Positions 1 to 5,890 of a DNA stretch of 8,503 nucleotides are shown here, in pieces. The notes under the pieces were generated by a model that was given only the letters and a program-made list of their open reading frames with translations, had not been told where the DNA came from and did no database searches. Positions within the stretch are counted from its first letter, which is position 1; each line of letters begins with the position of its first letter. This DNA comes from Candidatus Moranbacteria bacterium GW2011_GWE2_36_40. Its GTDB lineage: Bacteria; Patescibacteriota; Minisyncoccia; Moranbacterales; GWC2-37-73. Made by a program: the position numbers and the translations under genes. The DNA is taken from contig LBRX01000043.1 in assembly GCA_000991645.1 (NCBI GenBank), positions 1-8,503 on the forward strand, written 5' to 3'.

Positions 1-1
1 G

Positions 2-70
2 CTCAATAATCGAGCCAGAAAATGCCTTAATTATCTAACCCCAAATGAAGTTCTCGCCAATATGATTTAA
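2..70 (+). mobile_element. IS30-family transposase, C-terminal end (cut by the window edge)
   Basis: The open frame from position 2 to the TAA at 68-70 reads LNNRARKCLNYLTPNEV followed by LANMI and stop. This resembles the C-terminal signature of IS30-family DDE transposases, where LNNRPRK-C-L-x-Y-x-TP-x-E-V ends the catalytic domain just after the last acidic residue. Only about 22 codons are visible, so I cannot tell whether the element is intact. The right terminal repeat should lie shortly after the stop, but without the left end I cannot define it. The call rests on a short but characteristic motif. Confidence 0.72.
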
Positions 71-97
71 AAAAGGGCTTTAAATCCTTGAACTCGT

Positions 98-186
98 CTA
101 CGAATCAATTACGAATTTACTGATATACAAAAAGTAAATCCAAATTTTCGTATATTTGTAAATTTGTATAACATTTGTAATTAGTA
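98..186. repeat. Imperfect inverted repeat of TACGAAT / TTTGTAA units upstream of the M50 gene
   Basis: The left part carries CTACGAAT (98-105) and ATTACGAATTTAC (108-120). The right part carries TTCGTATATTTGTAAATTTG (147-166) and a further TTTGTAA (174-180). The right arm is an imperfect reverse complement of the left. The unit recurs at 4462-4498 after fusA. It fills the gap between the transposase end and the protease gene. A possible -10 (TATAAC, 167-172) lies inside it, but no convincing -35 is seen. Confidence 0.5.
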
Positions 187-193
187 GAAATGT

Positions 194-886
194 ATGGACT
201 TAAATTCAATTATTCTTATCGGGTTTTACATCTTTATTTTGATCTATACCATTATTATTCATGAAGTTGCTCATGGCTTCGTGGCTCTTTGGCTTGGAGA
301 TTCGACTGCAAAATATGCTGATCGGCTTAATTTTAATCCAATAAAACATATTGACCCTTGGGGCTCAATCGTAATGCCTTTGTTTATGATGATGATCATG
401 GGATTTGCTTTTGGATGGGCCAAGCCTGTGCCATATAATCCTTATAATCTTAAAGATCAAAAATGGGGCCCAGTTTTGGTGGCACTTGGTGGACCAGGTT
501 CTAATATTTTGATCGCACTTATCTTTGCTTTTTTTGCTCGTTTAATAACTATTCCAGCTGCACTAAAACAAGCTATTATTCATAATTTCAATGATTGGAG
601 TGCGGTCAGCACAATGATTTCAGGTTCAGTAGGATCTATTTTCTTTGAAATTTGCATACTTGTGATTTTTTGGAATGTGCTGCTTGCATTCTTTAATTTA
701 ATTCCAATACCGCCTCTTGATGGTTCAAAGCTTTTGTTTGCTGTTTTTCCCCTGCGAACAGAGGTTCTTATTATGTTTGAACAATTTGGATTTACATTTT
801 TATTGATCCTCTTTATATTTTTTTCAGGACCGCTTGGTTTTTTCCTAAATATGATGTTAAACATCTTTTTTGGATTAACCATATAG
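194..886 (+). CDS. M50-family (site-2 protease-like) intramembrane metalloprotease
   Basis: This is a 230-residue, very hydrophobic protein. HEVAH at residues 23-27 is the HExxH zinc motif, placed in the first membrane segment as usual for this family. FGWAKPVPYNP (73-83) and GGPGSN (99-104) are typical of short bacterial M50B proteins. NLIPIPPLDG (168-177) supplies the third zinc ligand, Asp176, in the family's N-x-x-P-x-P-x-LDG motif. Both halves of the active site are therefore present and the gene looks intact. Family members cleave membrane-embedded substrates; no PDZ domain is visible, and the substrate cannot be told. The ATG at 194 is preceded by no Shine-Dalgarno sequence; an ATG at 190 is out of frame and closes quickly. 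The next gene, rpsL, has its own promoter, so this appears to be a separate unit. The fold call is firm; the role is unknown. Confidence 0.93.
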   Translation: MDLNSIILIGFYIFILIYTIIIHEVAHGFVALWLGDSTAKYADRLNFNPIKHIDPWGSIVMPLFMMMIMGFAFGWAKPVPYNPYNLKDQKWGPVLVALGGPGSNILIALIFAFFARLITIPAALKQAIIHNFNDWSAVSTMISGSVGSIFFEICILVIFWNVLLAFFNLIPIPPLDGSKLLFAVFPLRTEVLIMFEQFGFTFLLILFIFFSGPLGFFLNMMLNIFFGLTI

Positions 887-904
887 AATGATGATTGTGC
901 ATGG

Positions 905-933
905 TTGACACTTTTTTAAATATTGTGTAGAAT
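905..933 (+). promoter_or_regulatory. Housekeeping-type promoter of the rpsL-rpsG-fusA operon
   Basis: A perfect -35 hexamer TTGACA (905-910) is separated by exactly 17 nt from TAGAAT (928-933). Transcription would start near 940, giving an rpsL leader of about 170 nt. It begins 19 nt after the protease stop codon and is the best sigma-70-type promoter in the left part of the window. Confidence 0.8.
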
Positions 934-939
934 TGTTTT

Positions 940-974
940 GCTAGTGAAATAGCCATTTTTTTGGCTCTTTTAGC
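940..974 (+). promoter_or_regulatory. Hairpin at the predicted 5' end of the rpsL leader
   Basis: AGCCA (951-955) pairs with TGGCT (962-966) around a six-T loop. An outer GCTA (940-943) pairs with TAGC (971-974). The structure starts at the expected transcription start. It could stabilise the mRNA 5' end or act as a weak attenuator; the sequence alone does not decide. Confidence 0.4.
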
Positions 975-1040
975 TTAGGAAGGTATTAATTGAAGCTCAC
1001 TTCGTTCTGGTTGGGATTTCAATTTAGTATCGATTGTTTT

Positions 1041-1069
1041 CAGCCAAAGGCTGATCCGCCTTGGGCGGA
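1041..1069 (+). promoter_or_regulatory. Two tandem small GC-rich hairpins in the rpsL leader
   Basis: CAGCC-AAA-GGCTG (1041-1053) is followed at once by TCCGCC-TTG-GGCGGA (1055-1069). Both stems are perfect with three-base loops, and they stand out against the AT-rich surroundings. They lie 41 nt before the rpsL start and are not followed by a T tract, so they are not a terminator. They may be a regulatory structure (for example for ribosomal-protein feedback) or a short palindromic repeat unit of this genome. Confidence 0.5.
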
Positions 1070-1109
1070 AGTCTTACTATTATAAATGAATAAATAAATC
1101 TGAAGCGTT

Positions 1110-1532
1110 ATGCCAACAATAAATCAGTTAGTGAAGAAAAACAGAAAGTCTACAGTAAAGAAAACAAAGTCTCCGGCTATGACGATGACTTTTAACACTT
1201 TACAAAATAAACCAAAGAAAACTGTAAACCCATTCAAGCGAGGAGTTTGTATAAAGGTTTCAACAACCACTCCAAAAAAACCTAACTCTGCTCTTCGAAA
1301 AATTGCCAGAGTTCGACTTACAAATGGAATGGAAGTTACTGCATATATCCCAGGAGTTGGACACAACTTGCAAGAACATTCAATCGTGATGATTCGTGGA
1401 GGACGCGTGAAAGATCTTCCAGGTGTGCGTTATCATATTGTTCGTGGTGTTTTGGACTCAGCTGGTGTTGACAAGAGAAACAGATCACGAAGTAAATATG
1501 GAGCAAAGCGTCCAAAGGCTAAAACGGAGTAG
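1110..1532 (+). CDS. rpsL: 30S ribosomal protein S12
   Basis: This is the decoding-centre protein S12 of the small subunit. The family core is clear: KRGVC at 43-47, [13 protein letters not shown] at 52-64 (the loop whose lysines are classic streptomycin-resistance sites), GHNLQEH at 84-90 and [13 protein letters not shown] at 97-109, where Asp102 matches the residue that RimO methylthiolates in other bacteria. At 140 residues it is longer than the usual 124 or so. The extra length is mostly an expansion between SPA (21-23) and KRGVC, where other S12 proteins have a few residues only. The ATG at 1110 gives the expected MPTINQL start. No Shine-Dalgarno sequence precedes it. It is the first gene of the operon and has a structured leader. 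Confidence 0.98.
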   Translation: MPTINQLVKKNRKSTVKKTKSPAMTMTFNTLQNKPKKTVNPFKRGVCIKVSTTTPKKPNSALRKIARVRLTNGMEVTAYIPGVGHNLQEHSIVMIRGGRVKDLPGVRYHIVRGVLDSAGVDKRNRSRSKYGAKRPKAKTE

Positions 1533-1597
1533 TTAGCTGGACTTATAAAGAAGATATTTGAATTAAATATATTATAATTAAAGATTAGGACTTAAAA

Positions 1598-1724
1598 TTT
1601 TCAATTTTCAATTTTCAATTTTCAATCAATTTTAAAATGTTTCAATTTTCTTCGCCAATTGGCGAATTAGAAATTTTGTCATTAGAAATTGTTTAGAAAT
1701 TAGAAATTAGAAATTAGAAATTAG
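1598..1724. repeat. Heptamer arrays flanking a perfect palindrome in the rpsL-rpsG spacer
   Basis: Four tandem TTTTCAA units (1598-1625) lie left of the perfect 16-bp palindrome TTCGCCAATTGGCGAA (1651-1666). On the right are TTAGAAA units near 1667, at 1682-1688, and four in tandem at 1693-1720. The complement of the right unit (TTTCTAA) resembles the left unit, so the whole is a long imperfect inverted repeat built of 7-mers. The right array runs up to the rpsG ribosome-binding region (AGGG at 1723-1726). There is no T-tract terminator, so transcription into rpsG is expected to continue. Confidence 0.85.
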
Positions 1725-1733
1725 GGAATATAT

Positions 1734-2201
1734 ATGGCACGAAGAAAACGAACATACGAAAAACAATGGAAACCAGATTCAAGATATGGAAATATTTTGG
1801 TTGGACGCTTTATTGGAAATGTTATGCAAGATGGAAAGAGAAGTGTGGCTGAAAGAGTGATCTATGATTGTTTCGATGTTATTCATGAGAGAACAAAAAA
1901 AGGCGGATTAAATGTTTTTGAGCAAGCCATTAAAAATGTTTCTCCACTTTTGGAACTTAAATCAAAAAGAGTTGGTGGAGCAAACTATCAGGTGCCAATT
2001 CAAGTTAGTGGTGAACGTCGTCAAACACTTGCAGTTCGCTGGATTTTGGCTGCTGTTAGATCCAAGAAGGGTAAGCGCATGGCTGAAAAACTTGCAGATG
2101 AACTTATTGATGCTTCAAACAAAGTTGGCAGCGCAATGAAAAAGCGTGATGATACTCATCGTATGGCTGAAGCAAACAAAGCATTTGCCCATTTTGCCTA
2201 A
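1734..2201 (+). CDS. rpsG: 30S ribosomal protein S7
   Basis: S7 nucleates assembly of the 30S head on 16S rRNA and lines the exit site. The protein has 155 residues, the normal bacterial length. Family landmarks are the MARRKRTYEK start, NVMQDGKRSVAERVIY near 29-44, KSKRVGGANYQVPIQV near 76-91, and the C-terminal KKRDDTHRMAEANKAFAHF. The ATG at 1734 has a weak AGGG about 7 nt upstream. It follows rpsL after 201 nt of repeats and precedes fusA after 170 nt. Both gaps are long for this normally compact operon. No internal promoter is evident, so it is probably co-transcribed. Confidence 0.98.
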   Translation: MARRKRTYEKQWKPDSRYGNILVGRFIGNVMQDGKRSVAERVIYDCFDVIHERTKKGGLNVFEQAIKNVSPLLELKSKRVGGANYQVPIQVSGERRQTLAVRWILAAVRSKKGKRMAEKLADELIDASNKVGSAMKKRDDTHRMAEANKAFAHFA

Positions 2202-2218
2202 AGCAAAATGGAAGATAC

Positions 2219-2329
2219 AATAACCAAGATACAAACATCAAACAATATTCAAGCACCAATATTCAAACCGCTTTTTGAGATTTGAAATTTGAGATTTGTT
2301 TGTTTCTTGTTTCTTGTTTCTTGGTTATT
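2219..2329. repeat. Long imperfect inverted repeat in the rpsG-fusA spacer
   Basis: The ends are a perfect 11-bp inverted pair, AATAACCAAGA (2219-2229) and TCTTGGTTATT (2319-2329). The right arm contains three tandem GTTTCTT units (2302-2322), preceded by the 7-mers TTTGAGA, TTTGAAA and TTTGAGA (2274-2294). The left arm has the looser relatives ACAAACATCAAACAA and two copies of CAATATTCAA, 14 nt apart (2243-2252, 2257-2266). The architecture matches the repeat between rpsL and rpsG, but the sequence is different. It lies between operon genes and has no terminator-like T tract on a stable stem. Confidence 0.85.
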
Positions 2330-2371
2330 TTTTTATAAAAATATTAAATAAATTATTTTAAAACAATTTGT

Positions 2372-4456
2372 ATGTCAGACACATCAGAGATCTCAAAACT
2401 TCGCAATATTGGTATTATTGCTCATATCGACGGTGGAAAAACAACAACCACTGAGCGTATTTTGTTTTATACTGGAATCACTCATAAGATTGGTGAGGTT
2501 CATGATGGATCAGCAACAATGGATTGGATGGCTCAAGAACAAGAGCGTGGAATCACCATCACATCCGCTGCAACAAAATGTTTTTGGAAGGGACACCCAA
2601 TCAATATTATCGACACGCCAGGACATGTGGACTTCACAGTAGAAGTTGAGCGATCCCTTCGCGTGCTTGATGGAGCTGTGGTTATTTTCGATGGAAAAGA
2701 AGGTGTTGAACCACAATCTGAAACTGTTTGGCGTCAAGCTGACAAATATAAAGTTCCTCGAATTTGTTTTATCAACAAGATCGACAAAGAAGGTGCTGAT
2801 TTTGACTATGTGATCAATTCAATTTGGAATCGTTTGACTCCAAATGCGATTGCGCTTCAAATGCCAATCGGAGAACGCAATGAATTTTCCGGAGTGGTTG
2901 ATTTGATTAAAATGAAGGCATATTCTTTTGATGGTCCGATGGGAGAAATTGTGGTTGAAGGTGAAATTCCTGCAGAGCTTTTGGAAAAGGCACAAGCTTG
3001 GAGAGAAAAAATGATTGAAAAAGTTTCTGAAACGAATGACACTCTGACTGAAAAATATCTAAATGGAGAAGAAATTTCTATTGATGAATTGAAAGTTGCA
3101 CTGCGCCAAGGAGTTATTGACGCAAAACTTGTGCCAGTTTTCACTGGAACAGCTCTTCGCAATAAAGGTGTGCAATTAGTTTTGGACGCTGTGGTTGATT
3201 ATCTTCCATCTCCATTGGATGTTACTTCTATCAAAGGAATTGATCCAAAAACAGAATTGGAAATTGAACGTCATGCTGATGACAACGAACCATTTTCTGC
3301 TTTGGCTTTCAAGGTCGCAACTGATCCGTTTGTAGGGCAGCTAACTTTCTTCCGTGTATATTCAGGAACTCTTAAGGCTGGTTCATATGTAATCAATTCA
3401 ACCAATGGAGAAAGAGAAAGAATTGGACGAATTCTTCAAATGCATGCAAATCATCGTGAGGAAATTGATGAAATTCGCGCTGGTGGAATCGGAGCTTTGG
3501 TTGGACTTAAAAACACAACAACTGGAGACACACTTTGTGATGAAGCAAACCCAATTCAACTTGAAAACATTGTTTTTCCAGAACCTGTGATTGATATTGC
3601 AGTTGAACCAAAAACAAAGGCTGATCAAGAAAAAATGGGAGTTGCTCTTCGCAAGCTTGCTGGGGAAGATCCAACACTACGACTTCGCACTGATGAAGAA
3701 TCAGGACAAACAATCATCTCCGGAATGGGCGAACTTCATCTTGATATTATTGTTGATCGTATGAAAAGGGAATTCGGCGTCGAAGCAAATATTGGTCAAC
3801 CGCAAGTTGCATATCGCGAAACAATCAAAGCTGAAGCGCAAGCTGAAGGAAAATATGTCAAACAATCTGGAGGTCGCGGACAATACGGTCATTGCTGGCT
3901 CAAGGTTAAACCTCAGGAAGAAAAAGGAAAAGGCTTCGAATTCTTTGATGAAATTAAAGGTGGTGTTATTCCACAAGAGTATATCAAACCTATTTCTGTA
4001 GGAGCAAAAGAAGCTTTGGAAAATGGAGTTTTGGCTGGATATCCAATGGTTGATGTGGTTGTGACTTTGTATGATGGATCTTTTCATGAGGTTGATTCAT
4101 CTGAAGCAGCTTTCAAGATTGCTGGTTCAATGGCAGTTCAAGAAGCTGTAAAGCGTGCCAATCCAGTGATTTTGGAACCAGTTATGAAAGTTGTTGTTAC
4201 TTGTCCGGAACAATTCATGGGAGACATTGTTGGTGACATCAACTCACGTCGCGGAATGATCAAAGAAATCAATGATCGCGGAGAAGGAAACGCACGCGTG
4301 AAAGAAATTGAATCTGAAGTTCCTCTTGCAAATATGTTTGGATATGCAACTCAAATGCGATCCATGACTCAAGGACGCGCCAGTTATTCAATGGAATTTT
4401 CAAATTATTCAGAAGTTCCAAAGAATGTTGCTGATGAGATTATTGCGAAAAAATAG
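2372..4456 (+). CDS. fusA: Translation elongation factor G
   Basis: EF-G is the GTPase that drives ribosomal translocation and, with RRF, recycling. At 694 residues the gene has full family length. The G domain shows the P-loop AHIDGGKT (17-24), RGITIT (59-64), DTPGHVDF (81-88, with the catalytic-type His85) and NKID (135-138). Domain IV shows [11 protein letters not shown] and, at the decoding tip, [10 protein letters not shown] with His572. The C-terminus has the EF-G signature [22 protein letters not shown]. One oddity is that the P-loop has Gly21 where bacterial EF-G normally has Ala (AHIDAGKT). The ATG at 2372 has no Shine-Dalgarno sequence. It is the last gene of the operon: a terminator follows, and tuf is not next to it. 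Confidence 0.99.
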   Translation: MSDTSEISKLRNIGIIAHIDGGKTTTTERILFYTGITHKIGEVHDGSATMDWMAQEQERGITITSAATKCFWKGHPINIIDTPGHVDFTVEVERSLRVLDGAVVIFDGKEGVEPQSETVWRQADKYKVPRICFINKIDKEGADFDYVINSIWNRLTPNAIALQMPIGERNEFSGVVDLIKMKAYSFDGPMGEIVVEGEIPAELLEKAQAWREKMIEKVSETNDTLTEKYLNGEEISIDELKVALRQGVIDAKLVPVFTGTALRNKGVQLVLDAVVDYLPSPLDVTSIKGIDPKTELEIERHADDNEPFSALAFKVATDPFVGQLTFFRVYSGTLKAGSYVINSTNGERERIGRILQMHANHREEIDEIRAGGIGALVGLKNTTTGDTLCDEANPIQLENIVFPEPVIDIAVEPKTKADQEKMGVALRKLAGEDPTLRLRTDEESGQTIISGMGELHLDIIVDRMKREFGVEANIGQPQVAYRETIKAEAQAEGKYVKQSGGRGQYGHCWLKVKPQEEKGKGFEFFDEIKGGVIPQEYIKPISVGAKEALENGVLAGYPMVDVVVTLYDGSFHEVDSSEAAFKIAGSMAVQEAVKRANPVILEPVMKVVVTCPEQFMGDIVGDINSRRGMIKEINDRGEGNARVKEIESEVPLANMFGYATQMRSMTQGRASYSMEFSNYSEVPKNVADEIIAKK

Positions 4457-4461
4457 CATCC

Positions 4462-4498
4462 GATACGAAACTACGAAACATATTCGAATCTACGAATA
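4462..4498. repeat. TACGAA repeat cluster after fusA
   Basis: TACGAA occurs at 4464-4469, 4472-4477 and 4491-4496, with a TTCGAA variant at 4483-4488. These are the same units seen at 98-118 before the M50 gene. It sits between the fusA stop and its terminator, so it would be transcribed as part of the 3' untranslated region. Confidence 0.55.
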
Positions 4499-4512
4499 AA
4501 ACACACTTTTCA

Positions 4513-4547
4513 AAAACAGCCTCGCGAGGGGCTGTTTTGCTTTTTTG
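4513..4547 (+). terminator. Rho-independent terminator of the rpsL-rpsG-fusA operon
   Basis: AAAACAGCC (4513-4521) pairs perfectly with GGCTGTTTT (4530-4538) around an 8-nt loop, followed by GCTTTTTTG. This is a strong intrinsic terminator about 57 nt after the fusA stop. Confidence 0.9.
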
Positions 4548-4555
4548 TTTGATTG

Positions 4556-4587
4556 GATTAATATTGATGTAGGTGGGTATTTAAATA
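4556..4587 (+). promoter_or_regulatory. Repeated promoter-like element, copy 1 (sigma-B/F-like), with no clear gene downstream
   Basis: GATTAA (4556-4561), 13 nt, then GGGTAT (4575-4580) inside the block GGTGGGTATTTAAATA shared with 6532-6563 and 7082-7113. The layout matches the sigma-B-type consensus GTTTAA-N12-15-GGGTAT. The GGTATTTAAATACC part (4576-4589) is also a 14-bp palindrome in this copy, and a second TATTTAAATA (4590-4599) follows it directly. It starts 9 nt after the fusA terminator. No recognisable gene follows for about 290 nt. Confidence 0.55.
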
Positions 4588-4876
4588 CCTATTTAAATAC
4601 TAAAAATCAATTTCTACTTGCAAATTGATGCTGTCCATTGTAAGATGTATTGTGATTTTGTAATGATATCTTTTAATGTTTTAAAGATTTTTTGACAAGG
4701 AGAAAATTAAAAAAGAACTCAAGCAATTAGTTGGTGCAAATCTTTCTTAAAATTGATAGCTCACTGCGTTCACTTTTGGAAAAATGTGAAAACTTTTTAC
4801 TTTTTTTTCATGCTTATTTTTATTAAAAAATCTCAAATTCTATTCTACTAGTGTTCGGATTCAAATGCGAATCTAG
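4588..4876. other. Gene-free stretch, possibly a small RNA or an eroded gene
   Basis: I see no convincing coding region here on either strand. A 21-codon open stretch ending at 4748-4750 (RFFDKEKIKKEL...) lacks a start codon because a stop precedes it at 4682; it may be a leftover of a lost gene. Near 4769-4790 a weak hairpin (TTCAC paired with GTGAA) is followed by T-rich sequence through 4808, which could end a transcript of roughly 210-220 nt begun at the upstream promoter-like element. It also contains AGCTCACTGCGTTC (4758-4771), nearly the same as 994-1007 in the rpsL leader. Confidence 0.35.
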
Positions 4877-5189
4877 GAAAAAATTCCAGTGTTTTTGATT
4901 AGTCTGAAAGTTGGAGGAACTGGGCTAAATCTCACTTCGGCTGACAATGTCATCATTTTTGATCCATGGTGGAATCCTAGCGTGGAAAATCAAGCCATCG
5001 ATCGCGCACATCGCATCGGACAGAAAAAGTCGGTTAATGTGTATCGCTTGATTGTAAAAGGTACGATTGAAGAAAAAAATAGTGCAACTACAAGAAAAGA
5101 AAAAATCTCTTTTTGACAACATGGTTGGCGAAAGCAACGACTTGTTCAAAAAATTGACCTGGTCAGACGTGAAAGAATTGTTTGAATAA
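4877..5189 (+). pseudogene. SNF2-family helicase remnant (C-terminal end, frameshifted)
   Basis: Only the last part of a Swi2/Snf2-type ATPase remains. [35 protein letters not shown] and AHRIGQ are motifs V and VI of the C-terminal RecA-like lobe, which in a whole protein bind and hydrolyse ATP during translocation on DNA. Everything upstream (motifs I-IV) is missing, and a TAG lies in frame just before 4877. In the run of seven A at 5073-5079 the frame breaks and the original frame hits a TGA at 5114-5116. Removing one A restores a natural tail, [18 protein letters not shown]...KLTWSDVKELFE, ending with TAA at 5187-5189. With both a 5' truncation and a frameshift, this is a decayed gene rather than a small active protein. 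Confidence 0.88.
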
Positions 5190-5240
5190 ATATTGAGCGC
5201 ATGCAACTGTTGTATTTCTGATTTTATTATGTAATAATGT

Positions 5241-5549
5241 ATGCGTATGAAAAATAATACTGAATCTAAAATTATTCAAATAAAACTGCGCAATCAAATG
5301 CCTGTTTTAAAACAGCAATACCACGTGAAAAGGCTTGGTGTTTTTGGTTCGGTTGTTAGGGGCGAGCAAAAAAAGGGAAGCGACGTGGATATCCTGGTTG
5401 AGTTTAATGAATCAGTGGGTTTTTTCACTTTTCTTCGTCTTGAGTATTTCTTAAGTAAGACTTTGCACAAGAAGGTTGATTTGGTTTCCAAAAAAGCAAT
5501 AAAATCAGCAGTCAAGAAACAAATTTTTAAAGAAGTTCAATATGTCTAG
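5241..5549 (+). CDS. mntA: MntA-type nucleotidyltransferase, antitoxin of a MNT/HEPN pair
   Basis: This is a minimal nucleotidyltransferase of 102 residues. GVFGSVVRGEQKKGSDVDIL contains the exact family motif GS-x10-DxD (Gly36, Ser37, Asp48, Asp50), and a third acidic residue, Asp80, sits in KKVDLVS; these bind metal and nucleotide. Known MntA proteins neutralise their HepT partner by transferring AMP from ATP to a tyrosine next to the HEPN active site. All catalytic residues appear present. The gene overlaps the HepT-like gene by 8 nt, the coupled layout expected of an antitoxin-toxin pair. ATG 5241 is taken as the start, with ATG 5247 equally possible; neither has a Shine-Dalgarno sequence. 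The antitoxin role is inferred from context. Confidence 0.9.
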   Translation: MRMKNNTESKIIQIKLRNQMPVLKQQYHVKRLGVFGSVVRGEQKKGSDVDILVEFNESVGFFTFLRLEYFLSKTLHKKVDLVSKKAIKSAVKKQIFKEVQYV

Positions 5550-5871
5550 TCGCGGAATAAAATTATATCTCGAAGATATTAGAGAATCAATCAAAAAGAT
5601 TGAAAAATATACGCGTGGTATGGATTTTACAGAATTCTCACGTGACATGAAAACCGTTGATGCTGTGATAAAAAATCTTTTTGTGATTGGCGAAGCTGCC
5701 AATAATATTCCAAAGGAAATCAAGTTAAAATACCCAGAGGTTTCATGGCGAGAAATTTCAGGCATGAGAAACAAGATAGCTCATGAATATTTTGGAATAG
5801 ATGAAGAAATTCTATGGAAAACAATTAAAGAGGATTTGCCTATTTTTAAAAAACAAATTTCAAAAATTTAA
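5542..5871 (+). CDS. hepT: HepT-type HEPN ribonuclease toxin (DUF86)
   Basis: This is a 109-residue, probably all-helical HEPN-domain protein. The active-site signature RNKIAHEY (76-83) fits Rx4HxY: Arg76 and His81 are the RNase residues, and Tyr83 is the residue that MntA-type partners AMPylate in characterised pairs. The conserved VIGEAANNIP (48-57) is typical of the DUF86/HepT group. Characterised members cleave RNA, including tRNA. The start at 5542 lies inside the end of mntA (ATGTCTAG shares the mntA stop), so the two are translationally coupled. The catalytic residues are intact, so the pair could be active. The RNA target is unknown. Confidence 0.92.
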   Translation: MSSRGIKLYLEDIRESIKKIEKYTRGMDFTEFSRDMKTVDAVIKNLFVIGEAANNIPKEIKLKYPEVSWREISGMRNKIAHEYFGIDEEILWKTIKEDLPIFKKQISKI

Positions 5872-5890
5872 ACTTTATTATTCTATAAAT

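Noticed and set aside
580..882. Antisense 100-residue frame opposite the M50 gene
   Set aside because: It is a shadow of a clearly conserved membrane protease gene with intact zinc motifs.
1598..1724. CRISPR array
   Set aside because: Units are 7 bp, directly tandem and without unique spacers; no cas gene is near.
3701..4087. Antisense reading frames of up to 128 residues inside fusA
   Set aside because: They mirror strong codon bias of fusA, have no ribosome binding site and no recognisable motif.
4685..4750. Short open stretch RFFDKEKIKKEL... ending in TAA
   Set aside because: It has a stop just before it and no start codon; at most it is a gene remnant.
4548..4876. tuf (EF-Tu) gene expected after fusA
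   Set aside because: No EF-Tu sequence is present; the operon ends at the terminator.
5073..5079. A7 run as a programmed frameshift site in the helicase gene
   Set aside because: The N-terminal two thirds of the protein is absent, so an expressed, recoded product is unlikely; a decay mutation is simpler.
5801..5890. N-terminal extension of the 190-residue protein from ATG 5801
   Set aside because: It would overlap hepT by 71 nt; the ATG at 5891 gives a clean 19-nt gap, and the extension reads like an out-of-frame copy of the hepT end.
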